Shown one piece after another: positions 8,025 through 17,114 of a stretch of 64,000 nt of DNA. Position 1 is the first letter of the stretch, and each line of letters opens with the position of its first letter. Location of the stretch: the NCBI RefSeq assembly GCF_016313185.1, contig NZ_CP066218.1, positions 1,054,001 to 1,118,000 on the forward strand, read 5' to 3'. Origin of the DNA: Mycolicibacterium baixiangningiae (GTDB lineage: Bacteria > Actinomycetota > Actinomycetes > Mycobacteriales > Mycobacteriaceae). The translations under genes were made by a program, and so were the position numbers. The notes beneath the pieces are model-generated. The model did not search any database, was not told the DNA's origin, and saw only the letters and a program-made list of their open reading frames with translations.

Positions 8025-8786
8025 ATGCGGCGAGGGGACGTAGCCGTATTGTCGATTTCCGCAGCGCTGGCCGCAGTCGTCGTCGCCGCCGTCACCTACA
8101 GCGTGACCGTTCTCGACCGCACGCCGAACCCGTCCGCGCTGGTGTCCGACGACGCCGCCGGGAGTTTGTTGGTGCTCACCTGGGCGCCCAGCTTCTGCAC
8201 CGTCGAACCGGAGAACGCGGCGTGCGAGTCCGGCGAGGTCTCCACGGTGGGCCAGACTCTGGTGCTGCACGGCCTGTGGCCGCAGCCGCGCGACCGGCAG
8301 TACTGCGGTGTGCCAGAGGAATTGCGCGATCACGAATCCGCGCTGCCGCCCGTGCAGTTGTCGGACGACGTTCGTGACCGGCTGCGGTCGACGACGGTCG
8401 ACACCGCAACGCTGCTGCACCACGAGTGGTACACCCACGGCACCTGCGCGGCGGTCTCGCCGGATACCTATTTCGGGGATGCGGTGACCCTGGCCGACGA
8501 AGCGCGTGAGGTCCTCGATCCCGTGCTGCGCGACGCGGCGGGCGGCAGGCTGACATTGGGTGCCGTCCGCGAGCGTATCGACGACACGTTCGGCGGCGGG
8601 ACCGGACAGCGGATCGGGCTCGGCTGCCGAACGGCAGCCGGCGCGGGAGCCGTCATCGTCGAGGTGCGGCTGTCCCTGCCGCCGGTGGTCGCCCTGCGGT
8701 CCGCCGACGGCACCGTCTCCTTGGCGGAGTCGCTTCGCGAGGGGCCACCTATGCCAGCGCAGTGCAGGCACGGCAGCGTGCCGTGA
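8025..8786 (+). CDS. Secreted ribonuclease T2 family protein
   Basis: The 253-residue protein has an N-terminal hydrophobic segment (about residues 6-30) that serves as signal peptide or anchor. It shows both RNase T2 active-site segments: L-H-G-L-W-P-Q (CAS-1, catalytic His) and H-H-E-W-Y-T-H-G-T-C (CAS-2, Glu and His). Such enzymes cleave single-stranded RNA through a 2',3'-cyclic phosphate outside the cytoplasm, probably for phosphate or nucleotide scavenging. Paired cysteines in the mature part fit an exported fold. The ATG at 8025 is chosen over a GTG at 8010 because of the RBS. The gene is divergent from the RT operon; a link between the two is only a thought, since this enzyme is exported. 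Confidence 0.85.
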   Translation: MRRGDVAVLSISAALAAVVVAAVTYSVTVLDRTPNPSALVSDDAAGSLLVLTWAPSFCTVEPENAACESGEVSTVGQTLVLHGLWPQPRDRQYCGVPEELRDHESALPPVQLSDDVRDRLRSTTVDTATLLHHEWYTHGTCAAVSPDTYFGDAVTLADEAREVLDPVLRDAAGGRLTLGAVRERIDDTFGGGTGQRIGLGCRTAAGAGAVIVEVRLSLPPVVALRSADGTVSLAESLREGPPMPAQCRHGSVP

Positions 8787-8860
8787 GTAGGAACACGGCG
8801 CTTGCGGCCGTCCTGTCCCGTCATGTGTCGCGCTGAGCATTGCGGGTACTGCTCCAGACC

Positions 8861-9805
8861 ATGGATGTGCATACCCTGGCCTTCGAGTGGACGGACACCA
8901 ACAAGCATTGGCTTCTCGAGGTCCCCATCCGGATCGCCGCGTATATCGCTGTCGCCCTGATCGCCCGCTACGTCCTGCACCGCATGATCGACCGCGCGGC
9001 CAGCCGCAGCCGCAAGACCCGCGGCACGTCTGACCAGGCGTCGGTCAACAAGCCCCCGCTCCTGCGGCACCTGCGTGACCGCGCACCGTTGTCGGTGGCC
9101 GGGATCAAATCCGCCGAACGGCGACAGCAGCGCGCGCAGACCATCGGGTCGGTGCTGAAATCGACCGTCTCGATCGTGATGTTGATCTGGCTCATGCTGA
9201 GCATCCTCAACGTGGTCGGGGTCAACATCGCTCCCTTCATCGCCTCCGCCGGTGTCGTGGGCCTGGCCATCGGTTTCGGTGCGCAGAACCTGGTACGCGA
9301 TTTCGTCACCGGCGTGTTCATGCTGCTCGAAGACCAGTACGGGGTCGGGGACAACGTCGACCTCGGCGAAGCGGTCGGAGAGGTGGAAAGCGTCGGTCTG
9401 AGAATCACCACCGTGCGCGATATCGACGGCACCCTCTGGTACGTCCGCAACGGTGAGATCGCGCGCGTCGGCAACATGAGCCAGGACTACGCCGTCGCTC
9501 GCGTCGAGCTGCCGGTCGCGTTGACCGCTGATGTCGCGCGTGCCGAGAGCGTGGCGGTCGAAGCCGCCGAGGAAGCCCTCGAGGATCCTGAGTTGGCCGC
9601 GAAGGTGCTCGGCAAACCGGAGATGCTCGGGGTGCAGGAGGTGTCGCCCGACCTCCTGACGTTGCGGATGACGATCAAGACGCGGCCGAATGCGCAGTGG
9701 TCGGTGCAGCGACGACTGCGTCGCGAGATTCTGCGCGCCTACGACGAGAACGGGATCGACCTGCCGATTCGGCAAGGTCGGGTGTACGCAGTGGGCGACG
9801 AGTAG
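8861..9805 (+). CDS. MscS-family mechanosensitive channel
   Basis: The 314-residue protein has membrane segments near residues 20-40 and 105-130 and the pore-lining helix that follows, with the G-L-A-I-G-F-G-A-Q-N-L-V-R-D hallmark of MscS. A beta domain with V-G-D-x-V and a soluble C-terminal domain come after. Channels of this family open under membrane tension and release solutes on osmotic downshift. The length is close to the small MscS proteins (about 290). The start is uncertain: a TTG at 8840 is also in frame, and neither has a strong ribosome-binding site. It seems to be a single-gene unit. Confidence 0.88.
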   Translation: MDVHTLAFEWTDTNKHWLLEVPIRIAAYIAVALIARYVLHRMIDRAASRSRKTRGTSDQASVNKPPLLRHLRDRAPLSVAGIKSAERRQQRAQTIGSVLKSTVSIVMLIWLMLSILNVVGVNIAPFIASAGVVGLAIGFGAQNLVRDFVTGVFMLLEDQYGVGDNVDLGEAVGEVESVGLRITTVRDIDGTLWYVRNGEIARVGNMSQDYAVARVELPVALTADVARAESVAVEAAEEALEDPELAAKVLGKPEMLGVQEVSPDLLTLRMTIKTRPNAQWSVQRRLRREILRAYDENGIDLPIRQGRVYAVGDE

Positions 9806-9877
9806 TCCCGTCGAGTCATCTGGCGGTGTCCGCCGCGAACCGCTCGTGAGGCAATGGTGGCGATTTACCATCGCAAG

Positions 9878-10093
9878 ATGCGAACCTTGCGCCTGCGCAA
9901 TGTGCCCGACGACGTAATGGACCGCCTCGAACGGTTGGCGCAAGCTGCGAGGACTTCGGTCGCTGCGGTGGCGATTCGCGAACTCGATGCGGCGACGCGC
10001 CGCGTCGACAACGCCTCATTGGTCGCGACGCTCCCGGACCTGGGAATCCGCGGGGAGGCGATCGTGGAGCACGTTGACGCTGATCGCAGGTGA
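9878..10093 (+). CDS. FitA/VapB-type ribbon-helix-helix antitoxin, orphan
   Basis: This 71-residue protein opens with R-T-L-R-L-R-N-V-P-D-D-V, the beta strand and first helix of FitA-like ribbon-helix-helix antitoxins, followed by the usual A-x-x-A-x-R-E-L helix. Antitoxins of this kind bind their own promoter and neutralise a PIN-domain VapC RNase. The stop overlaps a GTG that opens an 11-codon frame where the toxin gene should start, so the toxin appears lost. It may act as a free repressor or antidote to related toxins elsewhere, or be a remnant. Confidence 0.72.
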   Translation: MRTLRLRNVPDDVMDRLERLAQAARTSVAAVAIRELDAATRRVDNASLVATLPDLGIRGEAIVEHVDADRR

Positions 10094-10122
10094 GCGTTCT
10101 CGCTGACGACGAAGGCGCCTGA
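10090..10122 (+). pseudogene. Possible vapC toxin stub
   Basis: GTGA overlaps the antitoxin stop exactly as in intact vapBC operons and opens a frame of ten codons before TGA. No PIN domain follows in any frame before the convergent protease gene at 10211. This reads as the 5' scar of a deleted toxin; chance overlap is possible. Confidence 0.35.
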
Positions 10123-10210
10123 CACGCGCCGAAACTGCGGTCAGATCATCGATTCGCGCAGGAACGTGATCTCCCCGCAGTCTCGGCGACGAAGCGGCGC
10201 GGGTCGCGGG

Positions 10211-11650
<1,440 letters not shown>

Positions 11651-11746
11651 TCATCGACGTCTCGTCTGGTGTCACCCTCCATCATGCCGTCAGCCTGGGC
11701 GGTCCCTCGAGGAGGTTGTATGCGCCGCACCGCACCGAGCCGGGCG

Positions 11747-14101
11747 TCAGTTCGCCGCGCGGGTGGAAACCCAGGCCAAGAAGTCGTCTGCACAGAACAC
11801 GGGCTTGCCGTACTCCTGCGCCTTTCGCGCCTTACCCGACTGCGTACCGACCTCGGCCGTCACCAGCACATCGCAGCGGGTCTTGGACACCGTCTTGACC
11901 GGTGTCAGCCCCGCCGAGGACGCCAGGCGCTCCATCTCGTCGCGCTCCACGACCCGCCCGGAGCTGTCCTGGGCGGTGCCCGTGAAGCAGATCCGCGTGC
12001 CCGGCATCAGCACGTCTGCGACAGCAGCTTCCCCGGAACACACTGTGAGCGGCTCGATCTCGACACCCAACAGTCGCGACGCCTCCTCCAGCCGTGCCGC
12101 GACCTCCTTCGGCAGCTGCACCCGCGACGCCGCTGCGCGCAGTTGAGCGGCCACCGACTGCCGCGCCGCCGCATCCCACGACGACTCAGGGCCGCGGTGC
12201 ACCGGCAACCCCAACAGGACCGCGCCGACATCGCGGCTGATCCGCAGCAGCGCGGACAACCCGGGCAGATGATGGGCCGTCGGTGTCGGCGCCTCAGGGT
12301 CGCGGCTGATCATCAGACCCGAAACCGACTCCACCGGTTCGGGTTCGGCGAATGCTGTCGCGCCGTCCTCGGACTGCGTGCCACGGTGGGCCTCGAGGGC
12401 GCTGCGCGCCCGCTCCAACGCGGTGCGACCCGAGATCCGCGCACCGCGCAGCTCGACGCCGAGCGGCATCGGCGTCACATGGCCCAGGCGTTTGAGCTCG
12501 AAGTCGATCAGGCCGAGCTGCTCGTCGACCCCCGCACCCACGGGCGTGCAGCCGGCCAGCATCGGGGCGATCACCGCCCACGCCTCGCGTAGCGTCGGCG
12601 CCAGCAGCACATCCGACACGCTGATCCCGAAGGCGGTGCGCGCGTCGGCCAGATCGCGCTGCGGGTTGATCAGTGTCGACAAGGCGGTGCCGTCGTCGAA
12701 CGCCACCGCGAGTTCCACCGGCCGCGGCCGCGACATCCGGCCCTCGTCACCGACGGTCAGCATCCCGATCGCGCAGTACCGCCGCGCGCCGGAGTCGCCG
12801 ACCGCGCCGCGCAGGAAGCGCGCGATACGCCGGTCTATTTTCAAATCCTTCGGCAGCACAGGCCGTTTGAGCACGAGGCCCGCCAGCGAGGTGCAGCGGC
12901 TCAGCGCGACGTAGAGCTGGCCCGTCGAGAACATGCCGCCCGTCAGGTCGACGACCACCCGGTCGAGCGTCTGGCCCTGGCTCTTGTGGATCGTGATCGC
13001 CCACGCCGCCTTGAACGGCAGCTGCGTGTACGACCCGATGACCTCACGGCTCAGTGACGACCCCGAGACGACGGGCCGGGTGGCCTCCCACGTGTACGGG
13101 GTGACCTCGGCGACGGAGCCGTCGGGGAACTCCACGTCGACGACGGCGCCGTAGCGGTCGTAGTCGACGCCGGCGACGCGGCCGATGCTGCCGTTGACCC
13201 AGCGATCGCCCTGATCGTTGTTGAGCATCATCACCTGGGCGCCGACCTTGAACCGCAGGGTCTCCTCGACCGGCGGGTCGAACAGCGTCAGGTCACCGGA
13301 AGTGCGTGCGTGGTGGACCATTTCGTCGCCGGGCAGCCGCTCGAGGTGCTGACGGTTGCGCGCCGTGACGAGCCGGTTGGTGGGCGCCAACGTCAGCCAG
13401 AACTCGTCGTCAGGCGGCACGAAGTCCGCGTCGGTCCGGGCGTTGAGCTGCTCCTGCGCATGCCCCAGCAGCACACCCTCACGGATCTCGTTGAGAATGG
13501 CGGTCATTCGGTCGTCGCCGAGCTGGCGGAACACCGTCGTCAACGACACGGTGGGGAAGTGGTCGCGCTCGAAAGTATGGGCGGAGAAGAAGTACGGCGT
13601 CTCGTAGTGTGGCGCGGAGGAACCGGAGAAGAACATCGCTTCGTGTTCGGTGACCACCGGCGGCAGCTGGTAGAGATCGCCCACCAGCACGATCTGCACG
13701 CCGCCGAACGGGGTCCCTGGAGCCGGGCCGAACCGCTCCAACGCCGCGGCGACCATGTCGAACACGTCGGCGCGCACCATCGAGGCCTCGTCGACGATCA
13801 GTGTCTGCAGCGACGCCAGTGTCTTGGTGAACCGCCCCGGCCGGTAGGCCCCCGAGCGGACGTCGTCCAGCGTCGTGGTGGTGCGGAACCCGAACAGGCG
13901 GTGGATCGTGTAGCCGTCGACATTGAGCGCCGCGATGCCGGTGGGCGCGACCACCACGACATTGCGGTCGGTGTCGGCCATGAACAGCCGGATGAGGGTG
14001 GACTTGCCGGTGCCCGCCTTGCCGGTCAGGAAGACGTGGCGCCCACCGGCGAGCAGCGCCAGCGCGTCGCGGAACTCGTCGGTGAGGACGATGCCGGCCA
14101 T
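11747..14101 (-). CDS. PIF1-like DNA helicase with C-terminal BRCT domain
   Basis: This 784-residue protein begins with a superfamily 1 helicase core. The Walker A motif G-K-A-G-T-G-K-S-T is near residue 26, A-P-T-G-I-A-A-L and V-D-E-A-S-M follow, and G-D-L-Y-Q-L-P-P and the late motif T-I-H-K-S-Q-G-Q-T-L are typical of PIF1/RRM3-type 5'-3' helicases. The last 85 residues form a BRCT-like domain (G-T-R-I-C-F-T-G-T-A to the end), like the one in NAD-dependent DNA ligase. The middle section (about 430-690) is unassigned. Likely roles are unwinding at forks, G-quadruplex or recombination intermediates. It is transcribed alone. Confidence 0.85.
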   Translation of the reverse strand: MAGIVLTDEFRDALALLAGGRHVFLTGKAGTGKSTLIRLFMADTDRNVVVVAPTGIAALNVDGYTIHRLFGFRTTTTLDDVRSGAYRPGRFTKTLASLQTLIVDEASMVRADVFDMVAAALERFGPAPGTPFGGVQIVLVGDLYQLPPVVTEHEAMFFSGSSAPHYETPYFFSAHTFERDHFPTVSLTTVFRQLGDDRMTAILNEIREGVLLGHAQEQLNARTDADFVPPDDEFWLTLAPTNRLVTARNRQHLERLPGDEMVHHARTSGDLTLFDPPVEETLRFKVGAQVMMLNNDQGDRWVNGSIGRVAGVDYDRYGAVVDVEFPDGSVAEVTPYTWEATRPVVSGSSLSREVIGSYTQLPFKAAWAITIHKSQGQTLDRVVVDLTGGMFSTGQLYVALSRCTSLAGLVLKRPVLPKDLKIDRRIARFLRGAVGDSGARRYCAIGMLTVGDEGRMSRPRPVELAVAFDDGTALSTLINPQRDLADARTAFGISVSDVLLAPTLREAWAVIAPMLAGCTPVGAGVDEQLGLIDFELKRLGHVTPMPLGVELRGARISGRTALERARSALEAHRGTQSEDGATAFAEPEPVESVSGLMISRDPEAPTPTAHHLPGLSALLRISRDVGAVLLGLPVHRGPESSWDAAARQSVAAQLRAAASRVQLPKEVAARLEEASRLLGVEIEPLTVCSGEAAVADVLMPGTRICFTGTAQDSSGRVVERDEMERLASSAGLTPVKTVSKTRCDVLVTAEVGTQSGKARKAQEYGKPVFCADDFLAWVSTRAAN

Positions 14102-14167
14102 GGCGGCACTCTAGTCGCCACCTCGTGACCTCTTGAAGGTGCGCGTCGTCGGTGCTTCGATCGGCGG

Positions 14168-14950
14168 ATGGGGCAGATGAAGCTCCGACTGGTCCGACGC
14201 AGGTACGAGATCGCGGCCCTGCACGGCGACACCGATGCCATGTACTTCCTCGGCTACCTCTACAAACAGTCGGCCGACCCGGCCGATGTGGAGCTGGCGC
14301 TGCGGTGGTTCGAGACCGCCGCGGCCGCGGGCCATGCCACGGCCATGTACGCGCTCGGCTACCACTACGCGAACAGTCTGCCCTCGGATCTGGACCTCGC
14401 GGCTCACTGGTACCGGCGTGCCGTGAGCGCCGGGAGCACCGACGCCGTCTACGGACTGGGGTACCTGTATGCGGTGTTGACCCAGCCGGCCGATGTCGAG
14501 CAGGCCGAGCGTTGGTACAAGCGGGCCGCTGATGCCGGCGACGCCGAGGCGATGTACAACCTCGGCTACCTCTACGAGGTGCGGATGAAGCCGCCGAACC
14601 TCACCTCGGCGTTGCGCTGGTACGAGCGCGCTGCCAGGGCGGGGAACCGGGACGGCCTGGAGGGGCTTGGGTCGTTCTACGCCGACGCGGTGAAGCCGCC
14701 GGATCTCGAACGTGCGTGCCAGTGGTACGAGCAGGCCGCGGAAGCCGGGAGCGCGGACGCCATGTACGAACTCGCGAAGCTGTACGACGAACGCATGACA
14801 ACACCCGACCCCGACGAGGCGCGTCGGTGGTACGTACGCGCCGCCGTCGCCGGCAGCGACAAAGCCCTCGGCAGGCTAGACGCGGACGCGGCGGAACGGG
14901 TGCGGCGCCGTCGTCGGATCCGCCGCTGGGTGATGCTGCAGCGCGACTGA
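14168..14950 (+). CDS. Sel1-like repeat protein
   Basis: The 260-residue protein consists of about six Sel1/TPR-like repeats of some 36 residues, each with a pattern like A-M-Y-x-L-G-Y-x-Y and W-Y-x-R-A-A-x-A-G. These form a helical solenoid used for protein-protein contacts. The basic C-terminus (R-R-R-R-R-I-R-R-W) could touch nucleic acid or membrane. There is no signal peptide. The gene ends four bases before the convergent next gene. An in-frame ATG at 14177 is an alternative start. Partner and pathway are unknown. Confidence 0.78.
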   Translation: MGQMKLRLVRRRYEIAALHGDTDAMYFLGYLYKQSADPADVELALRWFETAAAAGHATAMYALGYHYANSLPSDLDLAAHWYRRAVSAGSTDAVYGLGYLYAVLTQPADVEQAERWYKRAADAGDAEAMYNLGYLYEVRMKPPNLTSALRWYERAARAGNRDGLEGLGSFYADAVKPPDLERACQWYEQAAEAGSADAMYELAKLYDERMTTPDPDEARRWYVRAAVAGSDKALGRLDADAAERVRRRRRIRRWVMLQRD

Positions 14951-14954
14951 CCGT

Positions 14955-15374
14955 TCAGTCTTTCCGGCGAGACGGTCCACGCTTCTTCGAGGGCTTCCCC
15001 TTCTCCTGCGTAGGCTCCTCCCGCGAACTGAGCCCGGTGATGCGGCCGAACGCCCCCACCCCGGGCAGATCGCCGACCGCCCGGAATGCGGCATCACGTT
15101 GTGCAGCAAGCGCTTCCAGCTGAGGCAGGAGCCGGTCCATCGCCTGCAGCGTCGGGTCGGCGAGCGCCATGTACCTTTCCACCCGGTCCAGCGTGGAATT
15201 GAGCCGCTCGGTCGCCGCCGCCAGGTTCTCGAGCAACCCGGGTAACTGCGCGACGATCTGGGCGGACGCGGCGGGCACACGCAGCGCCCCGCTGGCCGCC
15301 TCCTGCGCCGCCTGCAGGGCTGCCTGCGCCGCGGCGCGGACGTCGCCGGGCGGCGGGTCTTTCTTGTCGCTCAT
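14955..15374 (-). CDS. Hypothetical helical protein with charged tail
   Basis: I do not recognise this 139-residue protein. It is Ala-rich and predicted mostly helical (residues 10-95), with heptad-like spacing around L-P-G-L-L-E-N-L and a middle that resembles phasin or apolipoprotein-like amphipathic helices. The end is very basic (K-K-R-G-P-S-R-R-K-D). No signal peptide is present. Codon use looks normal for the window. Members of this type occur widely in mycobacteria as uncharacterised proteins, as far as I recall. Confidence 0.65.
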   Translation of the reverse strand: MSDKKDPPPGDVRAAAQAALQAAQEAASGALRVPAASAQIVAQLPGLLENLAAATERLNSTLDRVERYMALADPTLQAMDRLLPQLEALAAQRDAAFRAVGDLPGVGAFGRITGLSSREEPTQEKGKPSKKRGPSRRKD

Positions 15375-15430
15375 AGGTCAACTGTGCCGCACACACGGCC
15401 CCAGCCCGCGGCGCTCAACGCAAGCGTTAC

Positions 15431-15712
15431 CTAACCGCCACCCGCAGGTGTGCCCGCACCGCCCGGGCGGTTCTCCACGGGCAGCGGCACATCGACGAGG
15501 TGGTTCTTCTGCAAGGCGTCGACGACCGCGCGGATCGTGATGTCGAATCCGCTGCCCGGGTTGGCTCCCGCCGTCATCGTCACCGGCCCCGACGGATAGC
15601 CCTCTCCGGCGGGGGCCTGCTCCGTGTTCTGACACCCGGTGAGGACGAGCATCGCCGCCAGCAGCACGCCCATCACCCGAGAAGCTGCACACGCATGTGT
15701 CTGGATGATCAC
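15431..15712 (-). pseudogene. Truncated TctC-type tripartite tricarboxylate binding lipoprotein
   Basis: The 93-residue product has a lipoprotein signal ending in L-V-L-T-G-C and then the beginning of a TctC/Bug-type solute-binding protein: Y-P-x-G-P-V-T-M-T-A-G-A-N-P-G-S-G-F-D, then E-N-R-P-G-G-A-G. Family members run to about 320 residues; here the frame ends after a short G-G-G tail. The partner permeases tctA/tctB are absent. This looks like the 5' part of a deleted gene. Its ATG overlaps the stop of the upstream membrane gene, so it was or is part of that unit. Confidence 0.6.
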
Positions 15713-16101
15713 GCGGCCAGGCGTTCGTCCTCACGCCGCGACGGTGCACCGGCGGTGATCGCCACGAGGCGGGTCTCGTCCGCGGCGTCGGCGGCGGCGC
15801 GCTGCGCACCGCGGTAGGTCGTCAGGTACTGGTCGATCTGGTCTCGCTCGAGCGGCTTCGCGAAGATGTTGACCCCGGGGATCTTGATGCCGCTGTCGTT
15901 CTCCTCCGCGCGCCGACGGGCACCGGCGCGGAACAGCACGACGGTTGCTGCTGAGCCGGCGATCAGGGCGGCGCCGATGATGCCGGCCACCGTGCTGCCG
16001 GCAGCCAGGGCGTAGACGAACATGCCCAGCGCGATGAACCCGACCAGGAAGCCCACGTATGCGATGTACGTGATCGATCCGCCTCGCAACTTCTTGAACA
16101 T
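15709..16101 (-). CDS. Two-segment small membrane protein
   Basis: This 130-residue protein has two hydrophobic segments (about residues 11-33 and 36-58) followed by a charged cytoplasmic tail. It has no recognised domain. It is divergent from a TetR regulator with an inverted repeat between them, so it is the likely target of that regulator. The truncated tctC overlaps its 3' end. In a complete tripartite tricarboxylate system the small membrane subunit TctB has four segments, so this is probably not TctB. Confidence 0.65.
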   Translation of the reverse strand: MFKKLRGGSITYIAYVGFLVGFIALGMFVYALAAGSTVAGIIGAALIAGSAATVVLFRAGARRRAEENDSGIKIPGVNIFAKPLERDQIDQYLTTYRGAQRAAADAADETRLVAITAGAPSRREDERLAA

Positions 16102-16124
16102 GCCGCACCTCTCGACTAGCGCTT

Positions 16125-16143
16125 CGCTACGCGTTTCGTAGCG
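16125..16143. promoter_or_regulatory. Probable TetR operator between divergent genes
   Basis: A perfect 7-bp inverted repeat, CGCTACG (16125-16131) and CGTAGCG (16137-16143), is separated by five bases. Another GTAGCG half-site follows at 16155-16160. It lies between the membrane-protein start (16101) and the tetR start (16208), where a divergent autorepressor would bind. Confidence 0.55.
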
Positions 16144-16207
16144 ATACGGTTAGTGTAGCGTTTTTCTCACGGCGGATATTCCGGCGCGTTTTGGCAAGGG
16201 GGGATGG

Positions 16208-16768
16208 ATGGCGCAGAACCGCAACGTCGACGACGGCATCACCGACGCCACCCTGGAGCTGCTGCGCACGAGAGGTCCCCGATCGGTGACGGTCGAGGCC
16301 GTGGCGGCCCGCTCCGGGATCGCGAAGACGACCATCTACCGGCGGCACCGCGACCGACGGGACATGCTGTCCGCCGCGCTGTCACGACTCACCGCACCCG
16401 AACCGCTTGCGCCGGAGGCGACGGCACACGATCGGCTCCGCTGGCTGATCAAACACGCCGTCAAGACCGTCGAGGACGGCATCGGCTACGGCGGTTTCGC
16501 GGCACTGCTCACCGACGCCGATGAGGAGTTCGTGACGGTGTTCCGCCAGATCCTCGTCGACCAGCGGGCCGAACTGGAATCGATGATCGACGCCGGCAAG
16601 GCCGACCGATCAATCCGGGCCGACGTCGACGGCGCGACGCTCATCGATGCGGTCGTCGGCGCCCACATCGCCGAACGCGCCCGCACGGGTGACGTCGCGG
16701 ACGGGTGGGAGGAGCGGCTGTTCGCGCTCTTCGCACCCGTCCTGAGGGGCGATGATTCGCGAGACTGA
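16208..16768 (+). CDS. TetR/AcrR-family transcriptional regulator
   Basis: The 186-residue protein has a standard TetR N-terminal DNA-binding domain: T-L-E-L-L-R-T-R-G-P-R-S-V-T-V-E-A-V-A, then a recognition helix containing I-A-K-T-T-I-Y-R-R-H at about residues 38-47. A variable helical ligand domain follows. It probably represses the divergent two-segment membrane protein through the dyad at 16125-16143. Its last codons form the left arm of the palindromic element 16757-16819, so the element also serves as its 3' hairpin. Confidence 0.85.
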   Translation: MAQNRNVDDGITDATLELLRTRGPRSVTVEAVAARSGIAKTTIYRRHRDRRDMLSAALSRLTAPEPLAPEATAHDRLRWLIKHAVKTVEDGIGYGGFAALLTDADEEFVTVFRQILVDQRAELESMIDAGKADRSIRADVDGATLIDAVVGAHIAERARTGDVADGWEERLFALFAPVLRGDDSRD

Positions 16769-16819
16769 ACTGGAACAGCGCGGCTCTCGGACTTTCTCTG
16801 CGCCATGTCAGTCTCGCGA
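16757..16819. repeat. Palindromic element, copy 1 (also 3' hairpin of tetR)
   Basis: The ends form a perfect 12-bp inverted repeat (16757-16768 with 16808-16819). The inner 61 bases match copy 2 at about 53 positions by my count and have the same length. The left arm contains the tetR stop codon. It can fold as a bidirectional terminator. Confidence 0.7.
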
Positions 16820-16992
16820 AGGGCAGTGGTACAAAAACGCGTGCTGATGGCGGCCGTGACTGTCGCCGTCGGGGCAATTGCGGTGGTGGGCCGGAAGCAC
16901 TGTCGTATGACTTCGCCGACTCGTTTTCGAGGGACGGGACGCTATCCGTCGAGGAGCTCGCGCAAGCGGGCGCGTTGTTCTCATAACCCGCA
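16820..16992. other. Spacer between palindromic copies 1 and 2
   Basis: No gene can be supported here. A 31-codon open stretch (16894-16986) reads like a protein C-terminus (D-G-T-L-S-V-E-E-L-A-Q-A-G), and an Ala/Val-rich stretch lies in another frame just upstream. This may be the remnant of a decayed gene. Confidence 0.4.
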
Positions 16993-17053
16993 CGCGAGAC
17001 TGAACTGGCGCAGGGCCGCTCTCGCACTTGCTCTGCGACACGTCAGTCTCGCG
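16993..17053. repeat. Palindromic element, copy 2
   Basis: A perfect 11-bp inverted repeat (16993-17003 with 17043-17053) flanks an interior closely similar to copy 1, in the same orientation and of identical length (61 bases). It lies 61 bases before the WS/DGAT start, so it could affect that gene's leader. Confidence 0.7.
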
Positions 17054-17114
17054 GAGCATCGCTGACTTTGCCGTTGCGGTTTGACGGGCCTGTCAGCAGG
17101 GGTATGTGGGCCAG

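Noticed and set aside
8025..8786. RNase T2 as a third component of the RT system
   Set aside because: It is divergently transcribed and has an export signal, so it should not meet a cytoplasmic RT; adjacency alone is weak support.
6495..8840. Minus-strand frame of 781 codons across the membrane protein and RNase T2 genes
   Set aside because: Its product is Arg/Pro/Gly-rich without hydrophobic pattern, while both competing frames show membrane segments or enzyme motifs.
16757..17053. Two direct copies of a 61-base repeat considered as a minimal CRISPR array
   Set aside because: The spacer is 174 bases, repeats are not identical, only two or three copies exist, and there are no cas genes; palindromic ends fit REP/MITE-like units.
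16805..17065. Plus-strand frame of 86 codons between the palindromic copies
   Set aside because: It runs through both repeat elements, is Arg-rich and resembles no family; more likely non-coding.
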